DNA of 8,038 nucleotides from JBCCZC01 sp039188505 (GCA_039188505.1 JBCCZC010000257.1:1-8038); one strand, 5' to 3'; positions 1 to 6,286 are shown, numbered from the stretch's first letter. Numbers and translations: made by a program. The notes: generated by a model not told the origin, from the letters alone.

Positions 1-1209
1 CGCGTCGACGTAGACCGCGAGGTACCACTCATGGATCGCGCGCGGTGCCACGCCGAACAGCAGCGAGAAGAGCCCCGTGACCATGAGTCGCTGAATGTGG
101 TGGGCGTAGCCGTGTTCGAGGGTCTGGCCGATCGTCTGGGCCAGTCAGTGCATGTCGGTGTCGCCGGTCCAGAAGAAGTCCGGAAGCGGCGCGTCGTGGC
201 CGAGGGCGTTCTCGTCGAGGTAGCCCGGCATGCGGGCGAAGTAGATGCCGCGCACGTACTCCCGCCAGCCGATGACCTGGCGGATGAAGCCCTCGACGGC
301 GTTGAGCGGCGCGTCGCCGTCGCGCCAGGCCGCTTCGGCGCGGGCCACGACCTTGCGCGGATCGAGCAGCTTCAGGTTCATGGCCGCTGAGATGCGCGCA
401 TGGAACAGAAACGGACGCCCGGTCCACATGGCGTCCTGGTAGCGGCCGAAATCCGGGAGGCGGCGCTCGATGAAGTCATCGAGGGCTTCCTCCGCCTGCG
501 CCGGCGTGACCGGCCAGGCAAAGTGCTCCAGCGATCCGGGGTTGTCCGGCAGCACGGCCTCCACGCGGTCGATCACGGCCTGCGTGAGTGCGTCCGGCGC
601 GAAGCGGCCGCCCTGATCGACCGCGGGCGGACCGTCCTTGCCGAACGATTCGCGATTGTCAGCGTCGTAGTTCCACTTGCCCCCGACGGGCTTGCCGTCG
701 GGCTCCAGCAGCACCCCGAGGCGCTTGCGCATTTCCCGATAGAAGAACTCCATGCGCGGCTGCTTCTGGCGCCCCAGCCATTCCTCGAAGGTCGCGCGGT
801 CGCAGAGGAAATGGGGATCCGGATGGATCTCCAGCGCGATGTCCTCGGCGTCGAGCGCAGACCTGAGGCCGTGCTCGACCCGGTGATCGCCGGCCTCCAG
901 CATCCGCACCGAGGTGATGCCGTGTTCGCGACAGTCCTCGACGAGCGCGCCGGCAAGGTCGCGAAAGTCCTGGGGATCGAGCTCTCGATAAAGGACCTCG
1001 TGGCCGTCCGCGCGGCGGGCATCACGGAAATGACGCATGGCCGCAAGAAACTGGACGGTTCTCGCCTTGTGGCTCGGAACGTGGGCCGATTCCTCAATGA
1101 CTTCTGCCATCCAGAGACGCGCGGGCGCACCGTCCGTCCGGGTCAGGAGAGGAGATTCGGGAGAAAGCTGGTCACCGAGAACGACGGTGAGCGGCGTCGG
1201 GTCTGCCAT
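1..1209 (-). CDS. Fe-S-type cryptochrome/photolyase (PhrB/CryB class), 3' partial, with in-frame TGA
   Basis: Flavoprotein of the iron-sulfur bacterial cryptochrome/photolyase family; members use blue light to repair (6-4) photoproducts or to signal. The N-terminal Rossmann-type domain opens with LTVVLGDQLSP (residues 7-17). The helical FAD/DNA domain carries GGKWNYDADNRE (176-187), HARISAAMNLKLLDPR (270-285) and NAVEGFIRQVIGWREYVRG (303-321). At residue 355 the frame meets TGA (145-147), exactly where the family motif TDM-x-C places its conserved cysteine. Beyond it, 48 further codons stay open and family-like (LAQTIGQTLEHGYAHHIQRL, then MVTGLFSLLFGV and HEWYLAVYVDA) up to the edge. The ATG at 1209 is chosen because LGDQL then sits near the N-terminus as in relatives; an upstream TTG at 1239 is possible, and neither has a clear Shine-Dalgarno. 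It lies 53 bp after nfuA. The family is certain; whether the gene is recoded, broken or misread is not. Confidence 0.9.
124..144 (-). other. Hairpin immediately after the in-frame TGA (weak SECIS candidate)
   Basis: In the mRNA sense, CUGGCC (144-139) pairs perfectly with GGCCAG (129-124) around the 9-nt loop CAGACGAUC. An extra A-U pair would leave a GACGA loop beginning with G. The stem starts at the base after the TGA, so its apical loop is only about 9-17 nt downstream, nearer than in the well-studied E. coli fdhF element. The bases encode LAQTIGQ, conserved in the family, so GC-rich codon choice alone could produce the stem. Confidence 0.4.
145..147 (-). other. In-frame TGA at a conserved Fe-S cysteine position (recoding or nonsense)
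   Basis: The plus strand reads TCA, giving TGA on the coding strand, directly after ...TGDTDMH and before LAQTIGQT. Relatives have Cys here (TGC/TGT), so one substitution at the third codon base explains the change. In Agrobacterium PhrB the corresponding cluster ligand is, from memory, Cys350; this codon is residue 355. The frame does not change across it. Candidate readings are selenocysteine insertion, stop-codon readthrough, a recent nonsense mutation or a base-calling error. Confidence 0.85.
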
Positions 1210-1262
1210 GGCCGCGGAGTCTGCGGCCGACCGGGTCAAGCGCGGGTCACGGGCGGGCCAAA

Positions 1263-1841
1263 TCAGTAGTACGGATTCTCGCCCGTGCTGTGGTCGGTCA
1301 CGTCGCGCACCCCGGTAATCTCCGGGACCTGGGCCATCAGGGTCTTCTCGACCCCTTCCTTCAGCGTCACGTTGACCATGCCGCAGCCGTGGCAGCCGCC
1401 GCCGAACTGGAGAATGACCTGCCCTTCGGGATCGATCTCCACGAGACTCACCTGGCCCCCGTGGGCCGCCACGGAGGGATTGATCTCCGCGTCGAGGACA
1501 TATTGAACGCGATCGATGAGCGGCGCGTCGTCGCCGGGCGCCTCGCCCTTGATGTTCGGCGCACGCACGACCAGCTGTCCACCCGTGCGCTCGGTCACGA
1601 AATCGATTTCCGCACCTTCGAGATACCGCGCGCTCCGAGCGTCGACGAAGAGATTGAAGCCGTCGCAGGCCTGAACCACGTCGCCCGCCTCGACGTCATC
1701 GGGCTCGCAGAAACTGAGCTCGCATTCCGCGCTGGGCAGGCCGGCGTTCTGGACGGAAAGCCGCAGGCCGAGACCCGGAATATCCTGCTCCTCGATGAGC
1801 TGGAGGAAGTAGGTCTGGGCGGACGCTTGAATGTCGATCAT
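1263..1841 (-). CDS. nfuA: Fe-S biogenesis protein NfuA
   Basis: Fe-S cluster carrier that receives [4Fe-4S] clusters from the assembly scaffold and passes them to apoproteins in the cytoplasm. The 192 residues match E. coli NfuA (about 191). Residues 1-95 form the degenerate A-type (IscA-like) domain that docks targets. Residues 108-180 form the Nfu domain with the cluster-binding CxxC at C150 and C153 (FGGGCHGCGMVNVTLKEGVE). The ATG at 1841 directly follows the TAG of the upstream esterase gene with no intervening base, and a GAGGT Shine-Dalgarno lies inside the esterase 3' end, so translation is probably coupled. The next gene downstream is an Fe-S photolyase, a plausible client, though NfuA serves many proteins. 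No oddity is seen in the sequence. Confidence 0.96.
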   Translation of the reverse strand: MIDIQASAQTYFLQLIEEQDIPGLGLRLSVQNAGLPSAECELSFCEPDDVEAGDVVQACDGFNLFVDARSARYLEGAEIDFVTERTGGQLVVRAPNIKGEAPGDDAPLIDRVQYVLDAEINPSVAAHGGQVSLVEIDPEGQVILQFGGGCHGCGMVNVTLKEGVEKTLMAQVPEITGVRDVTDHSTGENPYY

Positions 1842-2861
1842 CTAGCCGATTACCTCGTAGAGCGCTGGCAGGGAATGATCCAACCGCCAGTCGATACCGG
1901 AGTGGGTGCCGTCGAATTCGGTATATTCGTGGCGAATGCCCGCGTTATCAAGCTCCTGCGCGAGGAAACGCATTCCGAATTGCAGGTGGTATTGATCGAA
2001 TTTTCCGCAGTCGAGATAGATCCGCTCGAGCGACCGCAGGGCACTACCGTAATCGTCGATCCGGGTTACCGGATCATGGGCCAGCCACCGTGCCCACCGC
2101 GCTTCGTCCAGCACCAGGGTCTGCGGATCGAAGGGGAGCGAGATGCTACCGCCAGGATCAGGGTCATAGCTTGCGGCCAGGCAGAGAAACATCAGCGCGT
2201 GGATATCACGCCCCTTCGGTGCTGGCTGGTCCCAGAACCAGTCGACAAACCGATTGGCGTCGAAGTCAAAGCGCGCGAGCGCGGCCGCGGCACCCGGGAA
2301 ATCGCCCCGAATCGACACGTCGAAGTGGCAATCGCCCGACTGGTCGGCGATGGCGGCCCAGCGATCGGGGTGGCGCATGCCGAACCAGAGTGCTCCGAAG
2401 CCGCCGGAAGACTTGCCCACCACCGCGCGGTGGTCGCGACCCGGCCGGACCCGGAGCTGCGCCTCGGCAAAGGGCAGCAGTTCGTCGTGCACATAGCTGT
2501 CGTAGGCGCCGATTGCCGCCGAGTCGACGTACTGATTCCCGCCAAGGCGCGTGAAGCAGTCCGGCGCGCAGACAATGACCGGACCGAGCTCACCCGCCGC
2601 GATCAGGCGATCGAGGCGATCGGGAAGGCTCTCGCCGAAATTTCGCCAGTTGCCCATGCCCTGCCCGCTGTTGGTGTAGGCCGCGAGATACCAGATGACG
2701 GGGTAGTCCTGGCTGCCCTCGGGGTCGTAGCCCGGCGGCAGGTAGGTCAGCAGCGGGCGCTCGATCGGATCGTTCCACGGATTTCCCGCGAGGACCGTCG
2801 AGCGGTGCGTCAGGCGCACGACCGTTCCGGTCGCGCCTGTCGTGTCGGCAATGCGTGTCAT
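1842..2861 (-). CDS. Alpha/beta-hydrolase, putative esterase family (enterochelin-esterase-like)
   Basis: 339-residue serine hydrolase of the esterase D/Fes-like superfamily (Pfam Esterase type). The lid and N-terminal part read RPLLTYLPPGYDP and YPVIWYLAAYTNSG. The nucleophile elbow is GKSSGG with the catalytic serine near residue 151; the catalytic histidine is probably H320 in FDGTHSG, and the acid D284 or D289 in LDCGKFDQYH (numbering from the ATG at 2861). No signal peptide is evident, so a cytoplasmic location is likely. The substrate cannot be told from sequence: no siderophore genes are nearby. Upstream extension to 2900 is possible but would include non-family-like residues. The ATG lies only nine bases after a good -10 box, so the message may be leaderless, in agreement with the missing Shine-Dalgarno. 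The gene is first in a probable esterase-nfuA-photolyase transcript. Confidence 0.87.
   Translation of the reverse strand: MTRIADTTGATGTVVRLTHRSTVLAGNPWNDPIERPLLTYLPPGYDPEGSQDYPVIWYLAAYTNSGQGMGNWRNFGESLPDRLDRLIAAGELGPVIVCAPDCFTRLGGNQYVDSAAIGAYDSYVHDELLPFAEAQLRVRPGRDHRAVVGKSSGGFGALWFGMRHPDRWAAIADQSGDCHFDVSIRGDFPGAAAALARFDFDANRFVDWFWDQPAPKGRDIHALMFLCLAASYDPDPGGSISLPFDPQTLVLDEARWARWLAHDPVTRIDDYGSALRSLERIYLDCGKFDQYHLQFGMRFLAQELDNAGIRHEYTEFDGTHSGIDWRLDHSLPALYEVIG
1852..1856 (-). promoter_or_regulatory. Ribosome binding site of nfuA
   Basis: GAGGT on the coding strand, 10 nt before the nfuA ATG and embedded in the last codons of the esterase gene. It supports the ATG at 1841. Confidence 0.55.
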
Positions 2862-2869
2862 GGGTCCGC

Positions 2870-2875
2870 ATTGTA
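2870..2875 (-). promoter_or_regulatory. -10 element for the esterase-nfuA-photolyase cluster
   Basis: TACAAT on the minus strand matches five of six bases of the sigma70 -10 consensus. The expected start point, around 2863, falls within a few bases of the ATG at 2861. The -35 region is poor: the best option is TGGTCG with an 18-bp spacer. Confidence 0.4.
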
Positions 2876-2892
2876 GCGGCCCCCGCCCCGGA

Positions 2893-2921
2893 TCGACCAT
2901 CGACGTCCGTCCGGGTAGACT
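2893..2921 (+). promoter_or_regulatory. Candidate sigma70 promoter for phhB
   Basis: TCGACC (2893-2898) and TAGACT (2916-2921) are separated by 17 bp, each matching four of six consensus bases. The position 37 bp before the GTG start is suitable. An AT-rich palindrome AATTCGAATT lies at 2930-2939, between promoter and ribosome binding site, and could be a small operator or chance. Confidence 0.35.
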
Positions 2922-2947
2922 CGCGTCCCAATTCGAATTCGAGCCTC

Positions 2948-2953
2948 AGGAGG
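2948..2953 (+). promoter_or_regulatory. Ribosome binding site that fixes the phhB start
   Basis: AGGAGG, a complete Shine-Dalgarno, ends 5 bases before the GTG at 2959. It decides for that GTG against in-frame codons farther upstream (for example 2842), which would lie inside the divergent promoter region. Confidence 0.8.
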
Positions 2954-2958
2954 CCCCC

Positions 2959-3294
2959 GTGTCCGACCTCACAGAGAAGACCTGCAAGCCCTGCGAAGGT
3001 GGCGTCGATCCGCTCAACCGTGAGCAGTCCGAGAAACTCGTTGCCCAGATCCCCGGCTGGAACCTCAGCGACGACGGCAAGGAGATCAACCGCGACTTCC
3101 AGTTCAAGGGTTTCTACAAGACGATGGCCTTCGTCAACGCCATGGCCTGGATCGCCAATCGCGAGAACCACCATCCTGACTTCGAGACCGGCTACGGTCA
3201 CTGCAACGTCCGCTTCACGACGCACGCGATCGACGGCCTGTCCGAGAACGACTTCATCTGCGCGGCCAAGGTCAACGCGCTGGTCGACGACTGA
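2959..3294 (+). CDS. phhB: Pterin-4a-carbinolamine dehydratase
   Basis: Dehydrates 4a-hydroxytetrahydrobiopterin, the first step in recycling the pterin cofactor of aromatic amino acid hydroxylases; a cytoplasmic enzyme. The 111 residues contain the family signature: IPGW (31-34), ENHHPDF with H71-H72-P73, then Y79, H89 and D98 in order. This is the usual length for bacterial PhhB, with a short N-terminal tail holding a CxxC (C9, C12) as in some gammaproteobacterial relatives. The GTG start is supported by a full AGGAGG five bases upstream. No phenylalanine hydroxylase gene is adjacent, so its partner must lie elsewhere or it serves another pterin. The CPBP-family gene follows after 17 bp and is probably co-transcribed, although no functional link is known to me. 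Confidence 0.93.
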   Translation: MSDLTEKTCKPCEGGVDPLNREQSEKLVAQIPGWNLSDDGKEINRDFQFKGFYKTMAFVNAMAWIANRENHHPDFETGYGHCNVRFTTHAIDGLSENDFICAAKVNALVDD

Positions 3295-3311
3295 GCCTGC
3301 GTTCCACCACA

Positions 3312-4724
3312 ATGGGAATTGCCTTCCTGCGTGCCGGCGCGGTCCTCGCGCTGGCTGCAGCCGGGTTCTTTGCGCTGTCCTGGTGGGCGCTCTCCGATCA
3401 TCTCGACCGATCCGCCAAAGCAGAACAGGTCCGGCTGCAGGATGGCTGGCACTGGCCCTTCGAAGGCGAGGAAGAACTCGTCGGTGGGCAGGGTTCCGGC
3501 CTTGATGCCGTCGTGGCTGACGGCGCGTTGCGCGGTCACGCTGGCCCCCAGGGCGGCCACCTGTCCCTGGCCCTTGCCCCTTCCCGGATCGACGCGACCC
3601 TGTTCACCCGGCTCGAGATCGATCTGTCGGTCGATCGCGCGACCACCCTGCTGCTCTTTCACCGCGAGACGCTCGATGGAGCGATCCTCGCAACCGCGCC
3701 GATTCCCCTCGACCCGGGCCGCCAGCAGCTTGAAGTCGACCTGGCCGCGCGGTCCTGGTGGGTCTTTCAGTCCCCCGACGAAGCTGCGTCCTGGGGCGGG
3801 GATGCGGGGGTGGTCGCGGTGCTGCGTATCCATCCGGCGCTGACGCCCGGAACGGCCTTCGAGCTGCACGATCTCAAGCTGCTTCCCCAAGCACCGAATG
3901 CGACGGCCGAGATCGATTGGCGCGACGAGCTGGCGAGGGACTCTTCTCTGCCACGGGCGGCCAACGTGGTGGTGCCGCTCCTCCGAGGGCGGCCCGAGGC
4001 GGTGCTCGACGTCCGCGACAGACTCGAGGCATGGCGCCCCGCCGCGGTGTGGACGACGACGCCCACGCTCAGGCTGCCCCCGCCCTGGCTGGTGCTGCTC
4101 TCGAGCGCAGCGCTGCTGCTGCTTGCGCGCCTACCCAAAGCGTCCCGCCGTATGCTGCTCCTGAGCGTTGTCGTGGTCGCGGGCGTGGGCGTGCAGATGA
4201 TTGGCCTGGCCACGCTGATGGGCTGGATCCTTTGCCTTCCCTTCGCGCTTGGCGTTGGCCTCCTCTACCGTGACGTCGGGCCGGTCGAAGGTCCGCTCTG
4301 GTCCGGCAGACCCTCCGCGTGGTGGCTCGTCCTGACCATGCCCGCCGGTGCCCTGGCGCTGACCCTTTTCGTCGCCTGGACGCCGGATGCGATCGATGTC
4401 CTGGGCCGCCTGCCGCGCTACCTCCCCTGGGCGATATTCCAGCAATGGCTGCTGCAGGTGATCCTCGTACGCTCCCTGGGCGACCACGATAGCCCGGCGG
4501 CTGTGGCCGGTGCGGCTTCCATCTTCGGGCTGCTGCACCTGCCGAATCTGTCACTCATGCTGATCACGCCGGTCCTCGCCGTCATCGGCTGCCTGCATTA
4601 CCGTCGCCATCAGGCCCTGATTCCCCTGGCCATCGCCCACGCTGTCACCGGCGCGGTCCTGCTTTCGGGCCTCGCCGGAACGTGGCTGCGCAACGGCGAA
4701 GCAGGCCCCAGCTTCTTCGGCTGA
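3312..4724 (+). CDS. CPBP/Abi-type intramembrane protease-like protein with degenerate motif 1
   Basis: 470-residue membrane protein. One N-terminal membrane segment (about 5-26) is followed by a long soluble region (about 27-255), rich in beta-type stretches and probably periplasmic. Several membrane helices then run from about 258 to 455. The last third resembles the CPBP family: FQQWLLQ (376-382) at the place of motif EExxxR, FGLLH (405-409) for FxxxH, and IAHAVTG (441-447) for HxxxN. The two histidines H409 and H443 are kept, but the two glutamates are Q377-Q378, the arginine is Q382 and the asparagine is G447. It is therefore either a divergent subgroup or a non-catalytic relative. The ATG follows phhB by 17 bp without a clear Shine-Dalgarno. 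Its end faces the rluC end with 2 bp between. No substrate can be proposed. Confidence 0.75.
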   Translation: MGIAFLRAGAVLALAAAGFFALSWWALSDHLDRSAKAEQVRLQDGWHWPFEGEEELVGGQGSGLDAVVADGALRGHAGPQGGHLSLALAPSRIDATLFTRLEIDLSVDRATTLLLFHRETLDGAILATAPIPLDPGRQQLEVDLAARSWWVFQSPDEAASWGGDAGVVAVLRIHPALTPGTAFELHDLKLLPQAPNATAEIDWRDELARDSSLPRAANVVVPLLRGRPEAVLDVRDRLEAWRPAAVWTTTPTLRLPPPWLVLLSSAALLLLARLPKASRRMLLLSVVVVAGVGVQMIGLATLMGWILCLPFALGVGLLYRDVGPVEGPLWSGRPSAWWLVLTMPAGALALTLFVAWTPDAIDVLGRLPRYLPWAIFQQWLLQVILVRSLGDHDSPAAVAGAASIFGLLHLPNLSLMLITPVLAVIGCLHYRRHQALIPLAIAHAVTGAVLLSGLAGTWLRNGEAGPSFFG

Positions 4725-4726
4725 GA

Positions 4727-5653
4727 TCAGCGCCGTCGTCGAGCCGCGAGCGCTTCGAGAACCGTGTGAAGCTCCGGCGGCAGCGGCGCACTGGCCGTCA
4801 GATCCTCACCGAGCCCCTCCAGGGGCAGGTTGACCATCGAGCAGTGCAGGAAAAGGCGCGTGAGCCCCGGAGGCTTGCGGTCCGAGCCGTAGCGCTCGTC
4901 GCCGGCCACGGGATGACCGAGGTGGGCCGCGTGGACGCGGATCTGATGGGTCCGGCCCGTTTGGATGCGCACCTCCGTCAAGGTCCAGCCCGAGAAGCGT
5001 TCAATCGGCTGGAATCGGCTGCGCGCGGGCTTGCCGTTCGGATCGACCATCACCATCCGCTCGCCGCCTCGCTCGACGTTGCGCCGCAGCGGCGCGTCGA
5101 CAAAACGAGGCTCGTCGGAGAGGCTACCCTGCAGCAGCGCCAGGTAGCGTTTCTCCGCGGTCGGGTCACGGAAGGCACTCTGGGCGCCGAGCAGGGCTTC
5201 GCGGTCCCGCGCAAACACGAGGCAGCCACTCGTTTCGCGATCCAGCCGATGGGCGAGCTCGATGAACCCCTCTCGCAACTGGCGCACGACGTCGATCAGG
5301 CCCCAGCTCAGACCGCTGCCGGCATGAACCGCCAGGCCCGCAGGTTTATCGAGCACGAGGTATCGGTCGTTCTCGAAGGCCACGGCGGCCTCGATCTTCT
5401 TGACCAGGTCTTCGGGAAAGCGAGGTTTCTCTCGCGGAGCATCGGTCCGAACCGGGGGAATCCGCACAACGTCACCGGCAGACACCCGCTGCATCGCCTT
5501 TGCGCGCGACCCGTTCACCCGCACCTGCCCCTTCCGGATGATCCGATAGACGAGGGACTTCGGTACGCCCTTAAGCTCGGCCACGAGCAGATTGTCGAGC
5601 CGCTGGCCGTCCCGGTTCTTCGGGACCTCGTAGAGCCTGACGCCGGAGTTCAA
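4727..5653 (-). CDS. rluC: 23S rRNA pseudouridine(955/2504/2580) synthase RluC
   Basis: Isomerises three uridines in the 23S rRNA peptidyl-transferase region. The 308 residues show an N-terminal S4 RNA-binding domain (about 18-70, GQRLDNLL... VYRIIRKGQVRVNGSRAK) and an RluA-type catalytic domain with HRLDRETSG, catalytic Asp at D138. Further family motifs are VLDKPAGLAVHAG (100-112) and the segment RIQTGRTHQIRVHAAHLGHP. The start is a TTG at 5653 sharing bases with the stop of the upstream gene (TTGA), and no ATG lies in frame before residue 54, so the unusual start is well supported and suggests translational coupling. RluC rather than RluD is favoured by the EVPKNRDGQRLDNLL opening and length. 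The usual neighbour rne is absent; an EF-Ts-like gene precedes it instead. Confidence 0.92.
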   Translation of the reverse strand: MNSGVRLYEVPKNRDGQRLDNLLVAELKGVPKSLVYRIIRKGQVRVNGSRAKAMQRVSAGDVVRIPPVRTDAPREKPRFPEDLVKKIEAAVAFENDRYLVLDKPAGLAVHAGSGLSWGLIDVVRQLREGFIELAHRLDRETSGCLVFARDREALLGAQSAFRDPTAEKRYLALLQGSLSDEPRFVDAPLRRNVERGGERMVMVDPNGKPARSRFQPIERFSGWTLTEVRIQTGRTHQIRVHAAHLGHPVAGDERYGSDRKPPGLTRLFLHCSMVNLPLEGLGEDLTASAPLPPELHTVLEALAARRRR

Positions 5654-6048
5654 GACTCGTCCGCGTCGAAACGCACGAAGCGACGCACGCGAATGGCCAC
5701 GCCGAGCGCCTCCTCCGTGCGCGCGATTCGCTGCGCCACGGTGATGCGATCATCCCGGACGAAAGGCTGTTCCAGCAGGGAATCCGGCGTGCCCTCCGGC
5801 ACGGCGGCAGCTTCGGGCGCCACCGGAAGCCATCGTCCGATCTCGTCCAGTGCAACGCGCTCGATTCCGACCGGCGCCATGGCGGCGATGTGGATGGCCA
5901 GATCCCGCGCGAGCTCGCGGAACTCTTCGGTACGACACGAGAAGTCGTCAACGCTCTCGAGCTCGACGAGCACACCGATGCGGTCGAGATGGACATAGGC
6001 CTCGACGTGACGTGCTCCGGAATGCTGCGATGGATTGCGCCGGCTCAT
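5650..6048 (-). CDS. Short EF-Ts-like protein (core only, lacks the N-terminal domain)
   Basis: 132 residues that align along their length with the core of elongation factor Ts, the nucleotide-exchange factor of EF-Tu. HVEAYVHLDRIGVLVELESVD corresponds to the strand region before the TDFV motif; here the motif reads DDFS, keeping the Asp-Phe pair (D35-F36). LARDLAIHIAAMAP matches the next helix, and LLEQPFVRDDRITV with RVRRFVRFDADE matches the C-terminal end in Thermus-type EF-Ts. The N-terminal UBA-like domain that grips EF-Tu is missing, and the linker before LLEQPF is shorter. The ATG at 6048 is preferred; a GTG at 6090 is the alternative. The stop overlaps the rluC TTG. A true housekeeping tsf normally sits beside rpsB and is about twice this size, so this is probably a paralogue. 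Whether it acts on EF-Tu is unknown. Confidence 0.75.
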   Translation of the reverse strand: MSRRNPSQHSGARHVEAYVHLDRIGVLVELESVDDFSCRTEEFRELARDLAIHIAAMAPVGIERVALDEIGRWLPVAPEAAAVPEGTPDSLLEQPFVRDDRITVAQRIARTEEALGVAIRVRRFVRFDADES

Positions 6049-6085
6049 GCCTAGATGGTAACCCGATCGCCCCCAGCGACCTACC

Positions 6086-6164
6086 CTCACCCAGGGTGAG
6101 CCGGGAAAAGGCGACGCATCGCGTCGCCCCCGACGAACGCCCTCGCGCCTACGTGCGCGAGGGC
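6086..6164. other. Three consecutive GC-rich perfect hairpins upstream of the EF-Ts-like gene
   Basis: CTCACC/GGTGAG (6086-6100, 3-nt loop), GGCGACGC/GCGTCGCC around ATC (6110-6128), and a 10-bp perfect stem GCCCTCGCGC/GCGCGAGGGC around CTACGT (6139-6164). None is followed by a T run on either strand, so they are not typical terminators. They lie 38-116 bases before the EF-Ts-like ATG, in its probable leader. Confidence 0.5.
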
Positions 6165-6227
6165 CGTGTCCGCACCAAACGCGTTACCTTGGCTGAAACG
6201 AAGGCGCCGATCGCATCGAGAGGCCGC

Positions 6228-6285
6228 CGACTGATGCCGTGCCAAGCGGTGGCGCAGTAGGTTCAGCCGGGCCCCGCAGGCTGCC
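6228..6285 (+). repeat. Diverged direct copy of the right arm of the adjacent palindrome
   Basis: Aligned without gaps to 6393-6450, it matches at 44 of 58 positions by my count. It ends two bases before the left arm of the palindrome and is inverted relative to that arm, so it could pair with it as an alternative to the main hairpin. Confidence 0.6.
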
Positions 6286-6286
6286 T

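Noticed and set aside
1..147. Frameshift or natural C-terminus as explanation for the TGA in the photolyase
   Set aside because: The same frame continues with conserved family sequence, so no shift is needed. Ending at residue 354 would remove much of the FAD/DNA-binding domain.
1210..1239. TTG start for the photolyase, adding ten residues
   Set aside because: The added residues are not family-like and no ribosome binding site precedes the TTG; the ATG at 1209 puts LGDQL at the usual place.
400..1269. Long plus-strand open frame (289 codons) opposite the photolyase
   Set aside because: Antisense to a clearly recognised family protein; long antisense frames are expected in GC-rich coding DNA, and the translation has no recognisable motif.
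1290..2876. 528-codon plus-strand open frame opposite nfuA and the esterase
   Set aside because: It spans two well-supported minus-strand genes and their junction. Its translation looks like a complement of those genes, with no family match.
2590..3890. Minus-strand frames of 240 and 230 codons opposite phhB and the CPBP gene
   Set aside because: phhB has a full Shine-Dalgarno and family signature; the opposite frames have neither.
4682..5998. 438-codon plus-strand open frame opposite rluC and the EF-Ts-like gene
   Set aside because: Same reasoning: a shadow of two recognised minus-strand genes.
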